Below, piece by piece: positions 7,124 through 13,623 of a DNA stretch of 13,645 bases. Position numbers and translations under genes: made by a program. Origin of the DNA: Claveliimonas stercoravium (GTDB lineage: Bacteria; Bacillota; Clostridia; Lachnospirales; Lachnospiraceae); assembly GCA_019117345.1 (NCBI GenBank), contig DWZW01000128.1:1-13645 (forward strand). The letters are read 5' to 3'. Under the pieces are notes generated by a model. It was given only the letters and a program-made list of their open reading frames with translations, did no database searches and was not told the origin of the DNA. Each line of letters starts with the position of its first letter. The stretch's first letter is position 1.

Positions 7124-8302
7124 TTAAAGTACTTTTTCCAGCTTTTCGATCATCTCATCCACATGCACTTCTGTGATGATAAGAGGCGGCACCATGCGGA
7201 GTACATTTCCACCCGCCGTGATGACTAAAAGTCCCTCTTTCTGGGCCTTCACAACGACCTCTCCCACCGGCACGTTCAGCACCAGGCCCTGCATCAGGCC
7301 TTTTCCTCTGCGCATCTCCACAGACTCTTTGCGCTCTGCCAGGGCATCCAGCTGTGCCTCCAGGTAGGCGCCCACCTTCTTCACGTGGTCGCAGATCTTT
7401 TCCTTCTCGAAAATGTCCAGCACCGCGCTGACCGCCGCGCACACGAAGGGATTCCCCCCGTAGGTGGTGCCGTGGTCTCCCGGAGCCAGGGATTTTTCAG
7501 CCACTTTCTCAGTCATGGCAAAAGCCCCTACCGGGACACCGCCGCCGATGGCTTTGGCCATGGCCATGATGTCCGGCTTTACGCCGTAATCCTGCCAGGC
7601 AAACATGGTGCCGGTGCGCCCCATACCGCACTGGATCTCGTCCAGGATGAGGAGCACGTGATTCTCATCACAGAGCTTTCTCACCCCCTGCAGGAATGCC
7701 GGGTCAATAGGATAGATGCCTCCCTCTCCCTGGAGAGTCTCCATGATCACCGCGCAGGTATGCTCGTTCATCTGCTCCTTCACGCTGTCCAGATCATTGT
7801 AACGGGCAAATTTCACGCCCCCTATCAACGGTTCAAAAGGCGTCCGGTAGGCCTCGTTTCCTGTCACAGCCACTGCGCCCATCGTGCGCCCGTGGAAGGA
7901 GTGTTCCATGGCGATAAACTCATAGCGGCCAAAGCCCTCTGTGAAGGCGTACTTTCTGGCCGCCTTCAGGGCACCCTCAATGGCCTCTGTTCCACTGTTT
8001 GTAAAGAAGACACGGTCCATCTGAGCCGCCCTGGTCAGCTTCTCGGCTGCCTCCGCCGCCGGCTTGCTGTAGTACAGGTTGGAGGTGTGGAGCAGGGTGT
8101 CCACCTGGTTTTTCAGCGCCTCCGTGTACTCTTTATGTCCGTATCCAAGGCCGCACACAGCTATGCCTGCGGCAAAATCCAGGTATTTTTTCCCTTCTGT
8201 GTCATACAGGTATACACCCTCGCCTCTCTCCAGAACGATGGGATATCTGTTGTAGGTGTACAGAAGCGACTGTTCCGCCTCATCGATCCATTTATTTGTC
8301 AT
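7124..8302 (-). CDS. argD: Acetylornithine aminotransferase
   Basis: PLP-dependent class III aminotransferase that converts N-acetylglutamate semialdehyde to N-acetylornithine with glutamate as amino donor; some family members also act in lysine synthesis. It has 392 residues, a normal length. Visible motifs: GIAVCGLGYGH (46-56), cofactor phosphate site NSGTEAIEGALK (102-113), HSFHGRT (134-140), the LDEIQCGMGRTG segment with PLP-binding Asp221 (220-231), Lys250 in MAMAKAIGGGVPVGA as Schiff-base lysine, and TTYGGNP (279-285). The open frame reaches 8326, but ATG 8302 is preferred: it opens the conserved MTNKWIDEAEQSLLYTYNRYP and has AAGGGAG within the end of argB, 11 bases upstream. The start overlaps the argB 3' end by 11 bases, so translation is likely coupled. 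Last arg gene of the operon. Confidence 0.95.
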   Translation of the reverse strand: MTNKWIDEAEQSLLYTYNRYPIVLERGEGVYLYDTEGKKYLDFAAGIAVCGLGYGHKEYTEALKNQVDTLLHTSNLYYSKPAAEAAEKLTRAAQMDRVFFTNSGTEAIEGALKAARKYAFTEGFGRYEFIAMEHSFHGRTMGAVAVTGNEAYRTPFEPLIGGVKFARYNDLDSVKEQMNEHTCAVIMETLQGEGGIYPIDPAFLQGVRKLCDENHVLLILDEIQCGMGRTGTMFAWQDYGVKPDIMAMAKAIGGGVPVGAFAMTEKVAEKSLAPGDHGTTYGGNPFVCAAVSAVLDIFEKEKICDHVKKVGAYLEAQLDALAERKESVEMRRGKGLMQGLVLNVPVGEVVVKAQKEGLLVITAGGNVLRMVPPLIITEVHVDEMIEKLEKVL

Positions 8303-9191
8303 CGTAAAATCTGCTCCCTTCATCATCTAAGATGGCGGTTCCGATACCTCTGTTGGTGAAGATCTCCAGCAGGAGGCAATGGGGGATCCTGCCGTCCAGG
8401 ATATGCACTCTGGAAACGCCGTTTTCAATTGCATCGATACAGTTGTTCAGCTTCGGAAGCATACCGCCTCCGATATAGCCCTCCTCCATCAGCTGTCTGG
8501 CCTCGGACACTTTCAGCTCTGAGATCAGCGTCTCCGGATCCCTGGGGTCCTTGTACACGCCCTCTATATCTGTCAAAAATGCCAGCTTCTCCGCGTGCAT
8601 GGCCCTGGCGATGGCGCAGGCCGCGTCGTCCGCGTTGATGTTGTAGGTGTTGTTCTTGTCGTCCAGCCCTACGGGACACACAATGGGAAGGAAATCCTTC
8701 TCCAGCAGGTCCCAGAGGATATCCGCGTTCACTTCCTTCACATCTCCCACAAAGCCGATATCCTGCCCGTCAGAGAGCTTCTTTGTCACCCGCAGGAGGC
8801 CTCCGTCCTTGCCGCTGATGCCGATGGCCCGGACACCCAGTCCCTCCACGAACTGGACCAGCTCCTTATTGACCTTTCCAAGGACCATCTCCGCCAGCTC
8901 CATGGTGGCCTCGTCGGTCACCCGCAGACCGTTCACAAAGCGGGGCTCCATGCCCACCTTGCCCACCCAGCGGCTGATCTCCTTTCCGCCGCCGTGGACG
9001 ATGATGGGCTTAAATCCCACCAGCTTCAGCAGGGTCACATCCTGGATCACTCTCTCTTTGAGGGTCTCGTCCACCATGGCGCTGCCGCCGTACTTCACAA
9101 CAATAACTTTACGGTTAAACCGCTGGATATAGGGGAGGGCCTCGATGAGCACCTCTGCCTTATCCAGATATTTCTGCATATTGTTATCCAT
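8292..9191 (-). CDS. argB: N-acetylglutamate kinase, probably arginine-inhibited type
   Basis: Phosphorylates N-acetyl-L-glutamate with ATP, the second step of the acetylated arginine route. The 299-residue protein has the amino-acid-kinase fold: VVKYGGSAM with Lys33 (31-39), HGGGKEI (66-72), substrate-binding GLRVTD with Arg90 (88-93), NINADDAA (184-191) and GGGMLPKL with Lys247 (241-248). An extra N-terminal helix of about 25 residues (MQKYLDKAEVLIEALPYIQRF) precedes the first strand, and the C-terminus has VHILDGRIPHCLLLEIFTN. In characterised enzymes these two features go with hexamer formation and feedback inhibition by arginine, so this step is likely the allosteric control point; that is inference. 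ATG 9191 has AGGAG nine bases upstream and begins five bases after the argJ stop. Confidence 0.96.
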   Translation of the reverse strand: MDNNMQKYLDKAEVLIEALPYIQRFNRKVIVVKYGGSAMVDETLKERVIQDVTLLKLVGFKPIIVHGGGKEISRWVGKVGMEPRFVNGLRVTDEATMELAEMVLGKVNKELVQFVEGLGVRAIGISGKDGGLLRVTKKLSDGQDIGFVGDVKEVNADILWDLLEKDFLPIVCPVGLDDKNNTYNINADDAACAIARAMHAEKLAFLTDIEGVYKDPRDPETLISELKVSEARQLMEEGYIGGGMLPKLNNCIDAIENGVSRVHILDGRIPHCLLLEIFTNRGIGTAILDDEGSRFYDDK

Positions 9192-9196
9192 TTTTC

Positions 9197-10420
9197 TTAA
9201 CTCCTGTAATCTGCATTGATCTCAATGTACCCGTGAGTCAGGTCACAGCCCCAGGCAGAGGCGCTCTCCTGTCCCATCTTCACGTCCGCGATGGCAGTCA
9301 CTTCCGGCTCGGAGAGGATTTTTGTGGCCTCCTCCTCGCTGTAGTCCACGGCAGTGCCGTTCTCTATGATCTGGATCTTTCCTGCCTGGCTCTCAAAGAA
9401 CAGATCCACCGTCTCCGGATCAAACTGGGCGCCGGAGTATCCCATGGCGCAGAGGATCCTTCCCCAGTTTGCATCATGGCCCGCGATGGCTGTCTTGGTC
9501 AGGTTGGAGCAGACGATAGCCTTTGCCAGCACCTTGGCCTGCTCTTTGCTCTCGGCTCCGATGACCTTGGCCTCAAAGAGAGCGGTGGCTCCTTCCCCGT
9601 CCCCGGCGATCTTCTTTGCCAGGTACTCGTTGATCACGTGGAGAGCTGCCTTAAACTCCTCATATTCCGGCGTGCCGCAGGTGATCTCCTCGTTTTCTGC
9701 CATTCCGTTGGCCAAAAGAAGGACCGTGTCATTGGTGGAAGTGTCCCCGTCCACGGAGATCATATTGTATGTATCCGGCACATCCTCGCTCAGGGCGCTC
9801 TGGAGCGCTTCCTTTGTGATGACAGCGTCTGTGGTGATGAAAGAGAGCATGGTGCACATGTTGGGGTGGATCATGCCGGAGCCCTTTGCCATGCCGCCGA
9901 TGGTGACGGTCGTGTCTTTTACCTGGATGGTGACGGCGATCTCCTTCTCCTTTGTATCTGTAGTCATAATGGCCTTTGCCGCCTCTGTCCCTGCTTCAAG
10001 GGTGGAAGCTTTCTTCGGGGCCAGGGCCTCGATGCCGGCTTTCAGCTTCTCGATGGGCATCTGTTTTCCAATGACGCCCGTAGAGCCGATGAGCACGCCT
10101 TCCGGGTCAATGCCAAGGACCTTCCCGGCCTTGTCCGCTGTGTCTTTGCAGTATCCAAAGCCTTCTGCGCCTGTGCAGGCGTTGGCAATTCCTGAGTTTA
10201 CAATGACAGCCTGTGATTTCTTTCCACTCTTTACCACCTGCTGGTCCCACTTTACGGGAGCTGCCTTTACTACATTTGTGGTAAAGGTTCCTGCTGTCAC
10301 GCAGGGCACCTGGCTGTAGATCAGGGCCATATCTGTGCGGTCCTTGTACTTCAGTCCGGCCGCCGCATGGGCTGCCTCAAATCCTTTTGCCGCGGTCACG
10401 CCGCCTTCTATTCTCTCCAT
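9197..10420 (-). CDS. argJ: Glutamate N-acetyltransferase / ornithine acetyltransferase
   Basis: Moves the acetyl group from N-acetylornithine to glutamate, recycling it; bifunctional members also use acetyl-CoA. The precursor cleaves itself before a threonine that becomes the new N-terminus and nucleophile. With ATG 10420 it has 407 residues, the family length. Motifs: EGGVTAAKGF (5-14), NACTG (80-84), oxyanion segment STGVIGKQMP (113-122), processing segment KGSGMIHPNMCTMLSF with predicted cleavage Cys189/Thr190, and ITTDA. The more familiar motif is ATML; here it reads CTML. A GTG three codons upstream (10429) is an alternative start; ATG is preferred because AGGTGG sits five bases before it. 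Bifunctional versus recycling-only cannot be decided from sequence. It lies between the acetyltransferase gene and argB. Confidence 0.95.
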   Translation of the reverse strand: MERIEGGVTAAKGFEAAHAAAGLKYKDRTDMALIYSQVPCVTAGTFTTNVVKAAPVKWDQQVVKSGKKSQAVIVNSGIANACTGAEGFGYCKDTADKAGKVLGIDPEGVLIGSTGVIGKQMPIEKLKAGIEALAPKKASTLEAGTEAAKAIMTTDTKEKEIAVTIQVKDTTVTIGGMAKGSGMIHPNMCTMLSFITTDAVITKEALQSALSEDVPDTYNMISVDGDTSTNDTVLLLANGMAENEEITCGTPEYEEFKAALHVINEYLAKKIAGDGEGATALFEAKVIGAESKEQAKVLAKAIVCSNLTKTAIAGHDANWGRILCAMGYSGAQFDPETVDLFFESQAGKIQIIENGTAVDYSEEEATKILSEPEVTAIADVKMGQESASAWGCDLTHGYIEINADYRS

Positions 10421-10455
10421 GTTATCCACCTTCCCCTGAAAATATTTTTATTGCT

Positions 10456-10905
10456 TTACTGTTCATTGAACGCCGTAATATTGGCGTCATTCAGCACAAA
10501 ATCATAATAGTTCAGATCTTCTCTCTCTGTCCACCCAATGGTGTTCCAGAAGGCATTTCCAATATCATTTTTTGTAAATGCAATGAGACAGACTTTGTTG
10601 ATCTGCTCTGCCTTCAGCGCCTCCATGGCCTTCACTACCATGGCTTTCCCTATGCCGTGACGGCGGTAGGCCTCGTCCACACACACGTGATAGAGGCATC
10701 CCCGCCTGCCGTCGTGTCCGCACAGAATGCTGCCCACGATCTTTCCGTCCTTTTCCGCCACCACGCTGGTGGTGGGATTTCTCATAAGGAAGCGTTCTAC
10801 CCCTTCTCTGGAGTCATCAATGCTCCGGATGCCAAATCCCTTGATCTGCTTCCAGAGATGGTACACCTCCTCGTAATCGTCAATGGTCATCTCACGGATT
10901 GTCAT
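10456..10905 (-). CDS. GNAT-family N-acetyltransferase inside the arg operon
   Basis: A 149-residue single-domain GNAT protein. It begins MTIREMTIDDYEEVYHLWKQ, has the VVAEKDGKIVGSILCGHDGRRG strand-turn (48-69), and shows acetyl-CoA motif A, LYHVCVDEAYRRHGIGKAM (71-89), with the RRHGIG pyrophosphate loop (81-86). The end, NAFWNTIGWTEREDLNYYDFVL, is typical motif B. Overall pattern resembles E. coli YpeA, a GNAT of uncertain substrate. ATG 10905 lies 12 bases after the argC stop with GAGGTG seven bases upstream; that site overlaps the argC stop, so the two are probably co-translated. Its place in the operon suggests an N-acetylglutamate synthase-like or regulatory acetylation role, but no sequence feature proves this. 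Substrate unknown. Confidence 0.88.
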   Translation of the reverse strand: MTIREMTIDDYEEVYHLWKQIKGFGIRSIDDSREGVERFLMRNPTTSVVAEKDGKIVGSILCGHDGRRGCLYHVCVDEAYRRHGIGKAMVVKAMEALKAEQINKVCLIAFTKNDIGNAFWNTIGWTEREDLNYYDFVLNDANITAFNEQ

Positions 10906-10917
10906 ATCTGGTCACCT

Positions 10918-11958
10918 CTACGGGAACATGGGCACAAGATCCAGCCCCTCATCCTCCGGCAGTCCGAAGGCAAGGTTCATGTTCTGCACCGCCTGTCCGG
11001 CCGCTCCTTTCACAAGATTATCAATGGCTCCCATCATAATGATGCGGCCGGTCCTCTCATCGATCTTAAAGCCGATATCCACGTAATTGCTGCCCTCCAC
11101 CCACTTAGTCTCGGGGTAGACGCCCTCATCGAGGAGGCGGATGAATTTCTCATCTTTATAATATTTCTCGTACACGGCCTTCACATCCGCATAGGTCACA
11201 TTCTTTGTCAGCTTTGCGTACTCTGTGGCAAGGATCCCTCGGTTCATGGGCACGAGATGGGGCGTAAAATTCAGCACCACCTGGTGTCCACAGGCATATC
11301 CCAGCTGCTCCTCTATCTCCGGGGTGTGCCTGTGGGAGGCCACGCCGTAAGCCTTCATATTTTCATTGACCTCGCAGAAGAGGTTCGGCACCTTGGCTCC
11401 TCTGCCGGCGCCGGATGTACCGGACTTGGCGTCAATGATCAGTGTGTCCATGTCAATGAGTCCTTCTTTTGCAAGAGGATAGGCTGTCAGGATGGAACAA
11501 GTGGTATAGCATCCCGGGTTGGCGATCAGCCGGGCCTTCTTCACATCCTCCCTGTTGATCTCGCACAGGCCGTAAACGGCCTCTTTTATAAATTCCGGGC
11601 TCTTGTGCTCTATGCCGTACCACTTCTCATAGGTAGCCACGTCCTTGATGCGGAAATCCGCGCTCAGGTCGATGATCTTCACCTTGCTTAAGATATCCTC
11701 ATTTACAAGGGAAGCGCACAGGCCCTGTGGAGTTGCCGTGAATATCACGTCCGCCGCTGCGGCCAGCTCGTCCATATTGTCATCCATGCAGACCGCATCC
11801 ACAATCTGGAACATATTCTGGTACACACTTGCGTACTTCTTATCTATATAACTTCTGGAGCCGTACCACACGATCTCGGCATCCTTATGCCCCATCAGAA
11901 TGCGGACCAGCTCTGCCCCCGCGTATCCGGTGGAACCGATAATTCCTGCTTTTATCAT
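10918..11958 (-). CDS. argC: N-acetyl-gamma-glutamyl-phosphate reductase
   Basis: NADPH-dependent reductive dephosphorylation of N-acetylglutamyl-phosphate to the semialdehyde, the third step of the pathway. With ATG 11958 it has 346 residues, matching type 1 enzymes (B. subtilis about 345). It opens with the Rossmann motif GIIGSTGYAGAELVRIL (5-21), has TATPQGLCASL (74-84) and LSADFRI (98-104), the active-site Cys150 in ANPGCYTTC (146-154), the GTSGAGRGAK loop (180-189) and SHRHTPE with probable catalytic His211. The open frame extends upstream to 12075. ATG 11958 is chosen because AAAGGA lies 10 bases before it; the ATG at 11967 is only one base from that site. First gene of the operon, with an ARG-box-covered promoter about 110 bases upstream. 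Confidence 0.96.
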   Translation of the reverse strand: MIKAGIIGSTGYAGAELVRILMGHKDAEIVWYGSRSYIDKKYASVYQNMFQIVDAVCMDDNMDELAAAADVIFTATPQGLCASLVNEDILSKVKIIDLSADFRIKDVATYEKWYGIEHKSPEFIKEAVYGLCEINREDVKKARLIANPGCYTTCSILTAYPLAKEGLIDMDTLIIDAKSGTSGAGRGAKVPNLFCEVNENMKAYGVASHRHTPEIEEQLGYACGHQVVLNFTPHLVPMNRGILATEYAKLTKNVTYADVKAVYEKYYKDEKFIRLLDEGVYPETKWVEGSNYVDIGFKIDERTGRIIMMGAIDNLVKGAAGQAVQNMNLAFGLPEDEGLDLVPMFP

Positions 11959-11968
11959 CTCACGCATA

Positions 11969-11974
11969 TCCTTT
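11969..11974 (-). promoter_or_regulatory. Ribosome binding site deciding the argC start
   Basis: AAAGGA on the minus strand. It is 10 bases before ATG 11958 and one base before ATG 11967, so the shorter protein is favoured. The site is weaker than that of argG. Confidence 0.6.
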
Positions 11975-12038
11975 CTTATTAAAATAGAATAACACTTGTT
12001 AAAGTTTATACCACTTTTCATTCCGTGTAAAGTAGATT

Positions 12039-12057
12039 GCCGGAACTTTTTCCCGGC
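12039..12057 (-). other. Hairpin in the argC leader
   Basis: The leader can fold as GCCGG(g)AA, loop AAAG, TTCCGGC: a seven-pair stem with one bulged G, starting about 13 bases after the predicted transcription start. No U-run follows, so it is not a terminator. It may stabilise the 5' end or be chance; nothing else in the roughly 110-base leader looks like a known riboswitch. Confidence 0.35.
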
Positions 12058-12068
12058 CGTGTCTCGGT

Positions 12069-12107
12069 ACTGCATGATTATACATCTTCAATGAATATTA
12101 TGCAAGT
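12069..12107. promoter_or_regulatory. Tandem ARG boxes (ArgR/AhrC operator) at the argC promoter
   Basis: Core 1 is TGCATGATTATACA (12071-12084), an exact TGnAT-4-ATnCA palindrome as in E. coli and B. subtilis ARG boxes. Core 2 is TGAATATTATGCA (12092-12104), the same half-sites with three rather than four central bases. Core starts are 21 bp apart, so 18-bp boxes would be separated by about 3 bp, the known spacing for an ArgR hexamer. Core 1 covers the -10 and core 2 the -35 of the argC promoter, which predicts repression when arginine is plentiful. Confidence 0.7.
12077..12105 (-). promoter_or_regulatory. argC operon promoter
   Basis: On the minus strand, TTGCAT (12100-12105) is followed by 17 bp and a perfect TATAAT (12077-12082). 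The -35 is weak (3 of 6) but the spacing is ideal, and the identical -35 occurs at the argG promoter. The predicted start near 12070 gives a leader of about 112 bases before argC. Confidence 0.65.
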
Positions 12108-12240
12108 TTTTTCTCTCAATATTTCTCTCTCTCCTCCTGTCCCCCTCTGTATATCCGCTCTTTTTCCTTCCCGTCCTCTCTCGCTTATCCCTCATTTTTA
12201 TGCGGTTTTTCCCGGTGCCGTCGGATTTTCCGCAAAAGCT
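12108..12240. other. Non-coding pyrimidine-rich tract between the divergent arg promoters
   Basis: No credible gene here. From about 12106 to 12190 the plus strand is almost all C and T (the minus strand A and G), with runs such as TCTCTCTCTCCTCCTG. Next to it, TGCGG (12201-12205) and CCGCA (12230-12234) form the ends of an imperfect inverted repeat. A 62-codon minus-strand open frame (12088-12276) crosses it but has no ribosome site. Function unknown. Confidence 0.5.
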
Positions 12241-12241
12241 T

Positions 12242-12254
12242 TGTATAATATACA
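12242..12254. promoter_or_regulatory. Near-perfect 13-bp palindrome, possible extra ARG box
   Basis: TGTATAATATACA has TGTAT and ATACA half-sites with three central bases, the same shape as the second argC core. It lies 41 bp (about twice 21) before the first argG core, so it is roughly in phase with that pair. It also contains TATAAT, but no good -35 lies upstream. It may be an auxiliary operator or a chance AT-rich palindrome. Confidence 0.35.
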
Positions 12255-12280
12255 CTAAAATTTGTTTTTTTTTCATTACA

Positions 12281-12319
12281 CTTGCATAATTATAAAATAT
12301 GGTGTATAGTTAACCTTGC
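12281..12319. promoter_or_regulatory. Degenerate tandem ARG boxes at the argG promoter
   Basis: Core starts at 12283 (TGCATAATTATAAA) and 12304 (TGTATAGTTAACCT) are 21 bp apart, as at argC. In each the first half-site (TGCAT, TGTAT) is perfect and the second is degenerate: one key mismatch in the first box, two in the second. They cover the argG -35 and -10. Lower affinity than the argC pair is expected. Confidence 0.5.
12282..12310 (+). promoter_or_regulatory. argG: argG promoter
   Basis: TTGCAT (12282-12287), 17-bp spacer, TATAGT (12305-12310). It shares ACTTGCATAAT and a TGTATA at the -10 with the divergent argC promoter, so the two look like copies or convergent versions of one design. 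The predicted start near 12317 gives a leader of about 74 bases that holds a small GC hairpin (around GCGC...GCGC, 12338-12356) and then the ribosome site. Confidence 0.6.
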
Positions 12320-12390
12320 GATTTAGATTGTTTTAAGCGCGGCTCACAGCGGCGCAGAAAAAGGAAAATACATTTCAGGAGGAAGATACG

Positions 12391-13623
12391 ATGAAAGAAA
12401 AAGTGGTACTTGCCTATTCAGGCGGACTTGACACAACAGCCGTCATCCCGTGGCTGAAGGAGACATTCGGATACGATGTTATCTGCTGCTGCGTGAACTG
12501 CGGACAGGGCGAAGAGCTGGACGGCCTGGAGGAGAGAGCAAAGATGTCCGGCGCTTCCAAATTATATATAGAAGATATCGTGGATGATTTCTGCGACAAT
12601 TATATTGTCCCCTGCGTGCAGGCTCACGCAGTATACGAGAACAAATATCTGATCGGTACAGCTATGGCCCGCCCGGCCATCACAAAGCGTCTCGTTGAGA
12701 TCGCAAGGAAGGAGGGCGCTGTCGCCATCTGTCACGGTGCTACAGGAAAAGGAAATGACCAGATCCGCTTCGAGCTGGCCATCAAGGCTCTGGCTCCGGA
12801 CATCAAGATCATCGCGCCCTGGCGGATGACAGACCTGTGGACCATGCAGTCCAGGGAGGATGAGATTGAGTACTGCCGCCAGCACGGCATCGACCTTCCC
12901 TTTGACGCAAAGCACAGCTACAGCCGCGACCGCAACCTGTGGCACATCAGCCATGAGGGCCTGGAGCTGGAGGATCCGGCCAACGAGCCAAACTACGATG
13001 ACCTTCTGGTCCTCACTGTACCTCCGGAGAAGGCACCGGACGAGCCGGAGTACGTGACCATGACATTTGAAAAGGGTGTTCCAAAGAGCATCAACGGTGT
13101 GGAGATGAAGGTCTCCGACATCATCCGCAAGCTGAACGAGCTGGGCGGCAAGCACGGTATCGGCATCATCGACATCGTGGAGAACCGTGTGGTTGGCATG
13201 AAGTCCCGCGGCGTCTACGAGACTCCCGGTGGTACTATCCTCTACGAGGCACACCAGCAGCTTGAGGAGCTGGTCCTGGACCGCGCCACAACAGAAGTGA
13301 AGAAGGAAATGGGAGACAAGCTGTCCCAGGTCGTATACGAGGGCAAATGGTTCACTCCCCTCCGGGAGGCCATCCAGGCATTTGTGGAGACCACCCAGGA
13401 GTATGTGACCGGCGAAGTCAAATTCAAGCTCTACAAGGGCAACATCATCAAGGCCGGCACCACCTCCCCCTACTCCCTGTACAGCGAGTCACTGGCAAGC
13501 TTCACAACAGGCGACATGTATGACCACCATGACGCCGACGGCTTCATCACCCTGTTCGGACTGCCACTGAAGGTCCGCGCTATGAAGATGCAGGAGATGA
13601 AAAAAGAGAACGAGAGCAAATAG
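12391..13623 (+). CDS. argG: Argininosuccinate synthase
   Basis: Joins citrulline and aspartate with ATP to form argininosuccinate, the next-to-last step of arginine synthesis in the cytoplasm. The 410-residue protein is complete and of family length. Motifs: ATP-binding P-loop AYSGGLDTT (8-16), ARPAITKR (93-100), nucleotide and citrulline/aspartate site CHGATGKGNDQIRFE (114-128), YSRDRNLWHISHEG (177-190), and SRGVYETPGG further on. ATG 12391 has AGGAGG eight bases upstream, the best ribosome site in the arg region. It is transcribed away from argC from its own promoter with ARG-box-like sites. Only 22 bases follow the TAG stop; they hold AAAGG and AGGGG motifs that could be the ribosome site of a following gene (argH would be an obvious candidate, not visible). 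Confidence 0.97.
   Translation: MKEKVVLAYSGGLDTTAVIPWLKETFGYDVICCCVNCGQGEELDGLEERAKMSGASKLYIEDIVDDFCDNYIVPCVQAHAVYENKYLIGTAMARPAITKRLVEIARKEGAVAICHGATGKGNDQIRFELAIKALAPDIKIIAPWRMTDLWTMQSREDEIEYCRQHGIDLPFDAKHSYSRDRNLWHISHEGLELEDPANEPNYDDLLVLTVPPEKAPDEPEYVTMTFEKGVPKSINGVEMKVSDIIRKLNELGGKHGIGIIDIVENRVVGMKSRGVYETPGGTILYEAHQQLEELVLDRATTEVKKEMGDKLSQVVYEGKWFTPLREAIQAFVETTQEYVTGEVKFKLYKGNIIKAGTTSPYSLYSESLASFTTGDMYDHHDADGFITLFGLPLKVRAMKMQEMKKENESK

Noticed and set aside
7385..8359. 324-codon plus-strand open frame
   Set aside because: Antisense to argD, with no domain and no start context.
9233..10319. Two overlapping plus-strand open frames of about 320 codons
   Set aside because: Both lie opposite argJ in different frames and have no recognisable domain; shadows of argJ.
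10387..11691. 434-codon open frame on the plus strand
   Set aside because: Antisense to argC and the GNAT gene, which are both certain. No family resemblance; long antisense frames are expected opposite GC-rich codons.
12005..12032. Second argC promoter candidate TTTACA-15-TATAAA in the leader
   Set aside because: Individual boxes are fair, but a 15-bp spacer is too short for a normal sigma-A promoter; the upstream 17-bp promoter explains the layout better.
12201..12234. TGCGG...CCGCA inverted repeat as an intrinsic terminator
   Set aside because: Imperfect stem with no U-run on either side, and no gene ends nearby.
12088..12276. 62-codon minus-strand open frame in the argC-argG intergenic region
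   Set aside because: Very basic, low-complexity product arising from the purine-rich strand; no Shine-Dalgarno site; it would run through the argC promoter and ARG boxes.
12562..13254. 230-codon minus-strand open frame
   Set aside because: Antisense to argG, low-complexity Val/Leu/Asp/His composition, no ribosome site.
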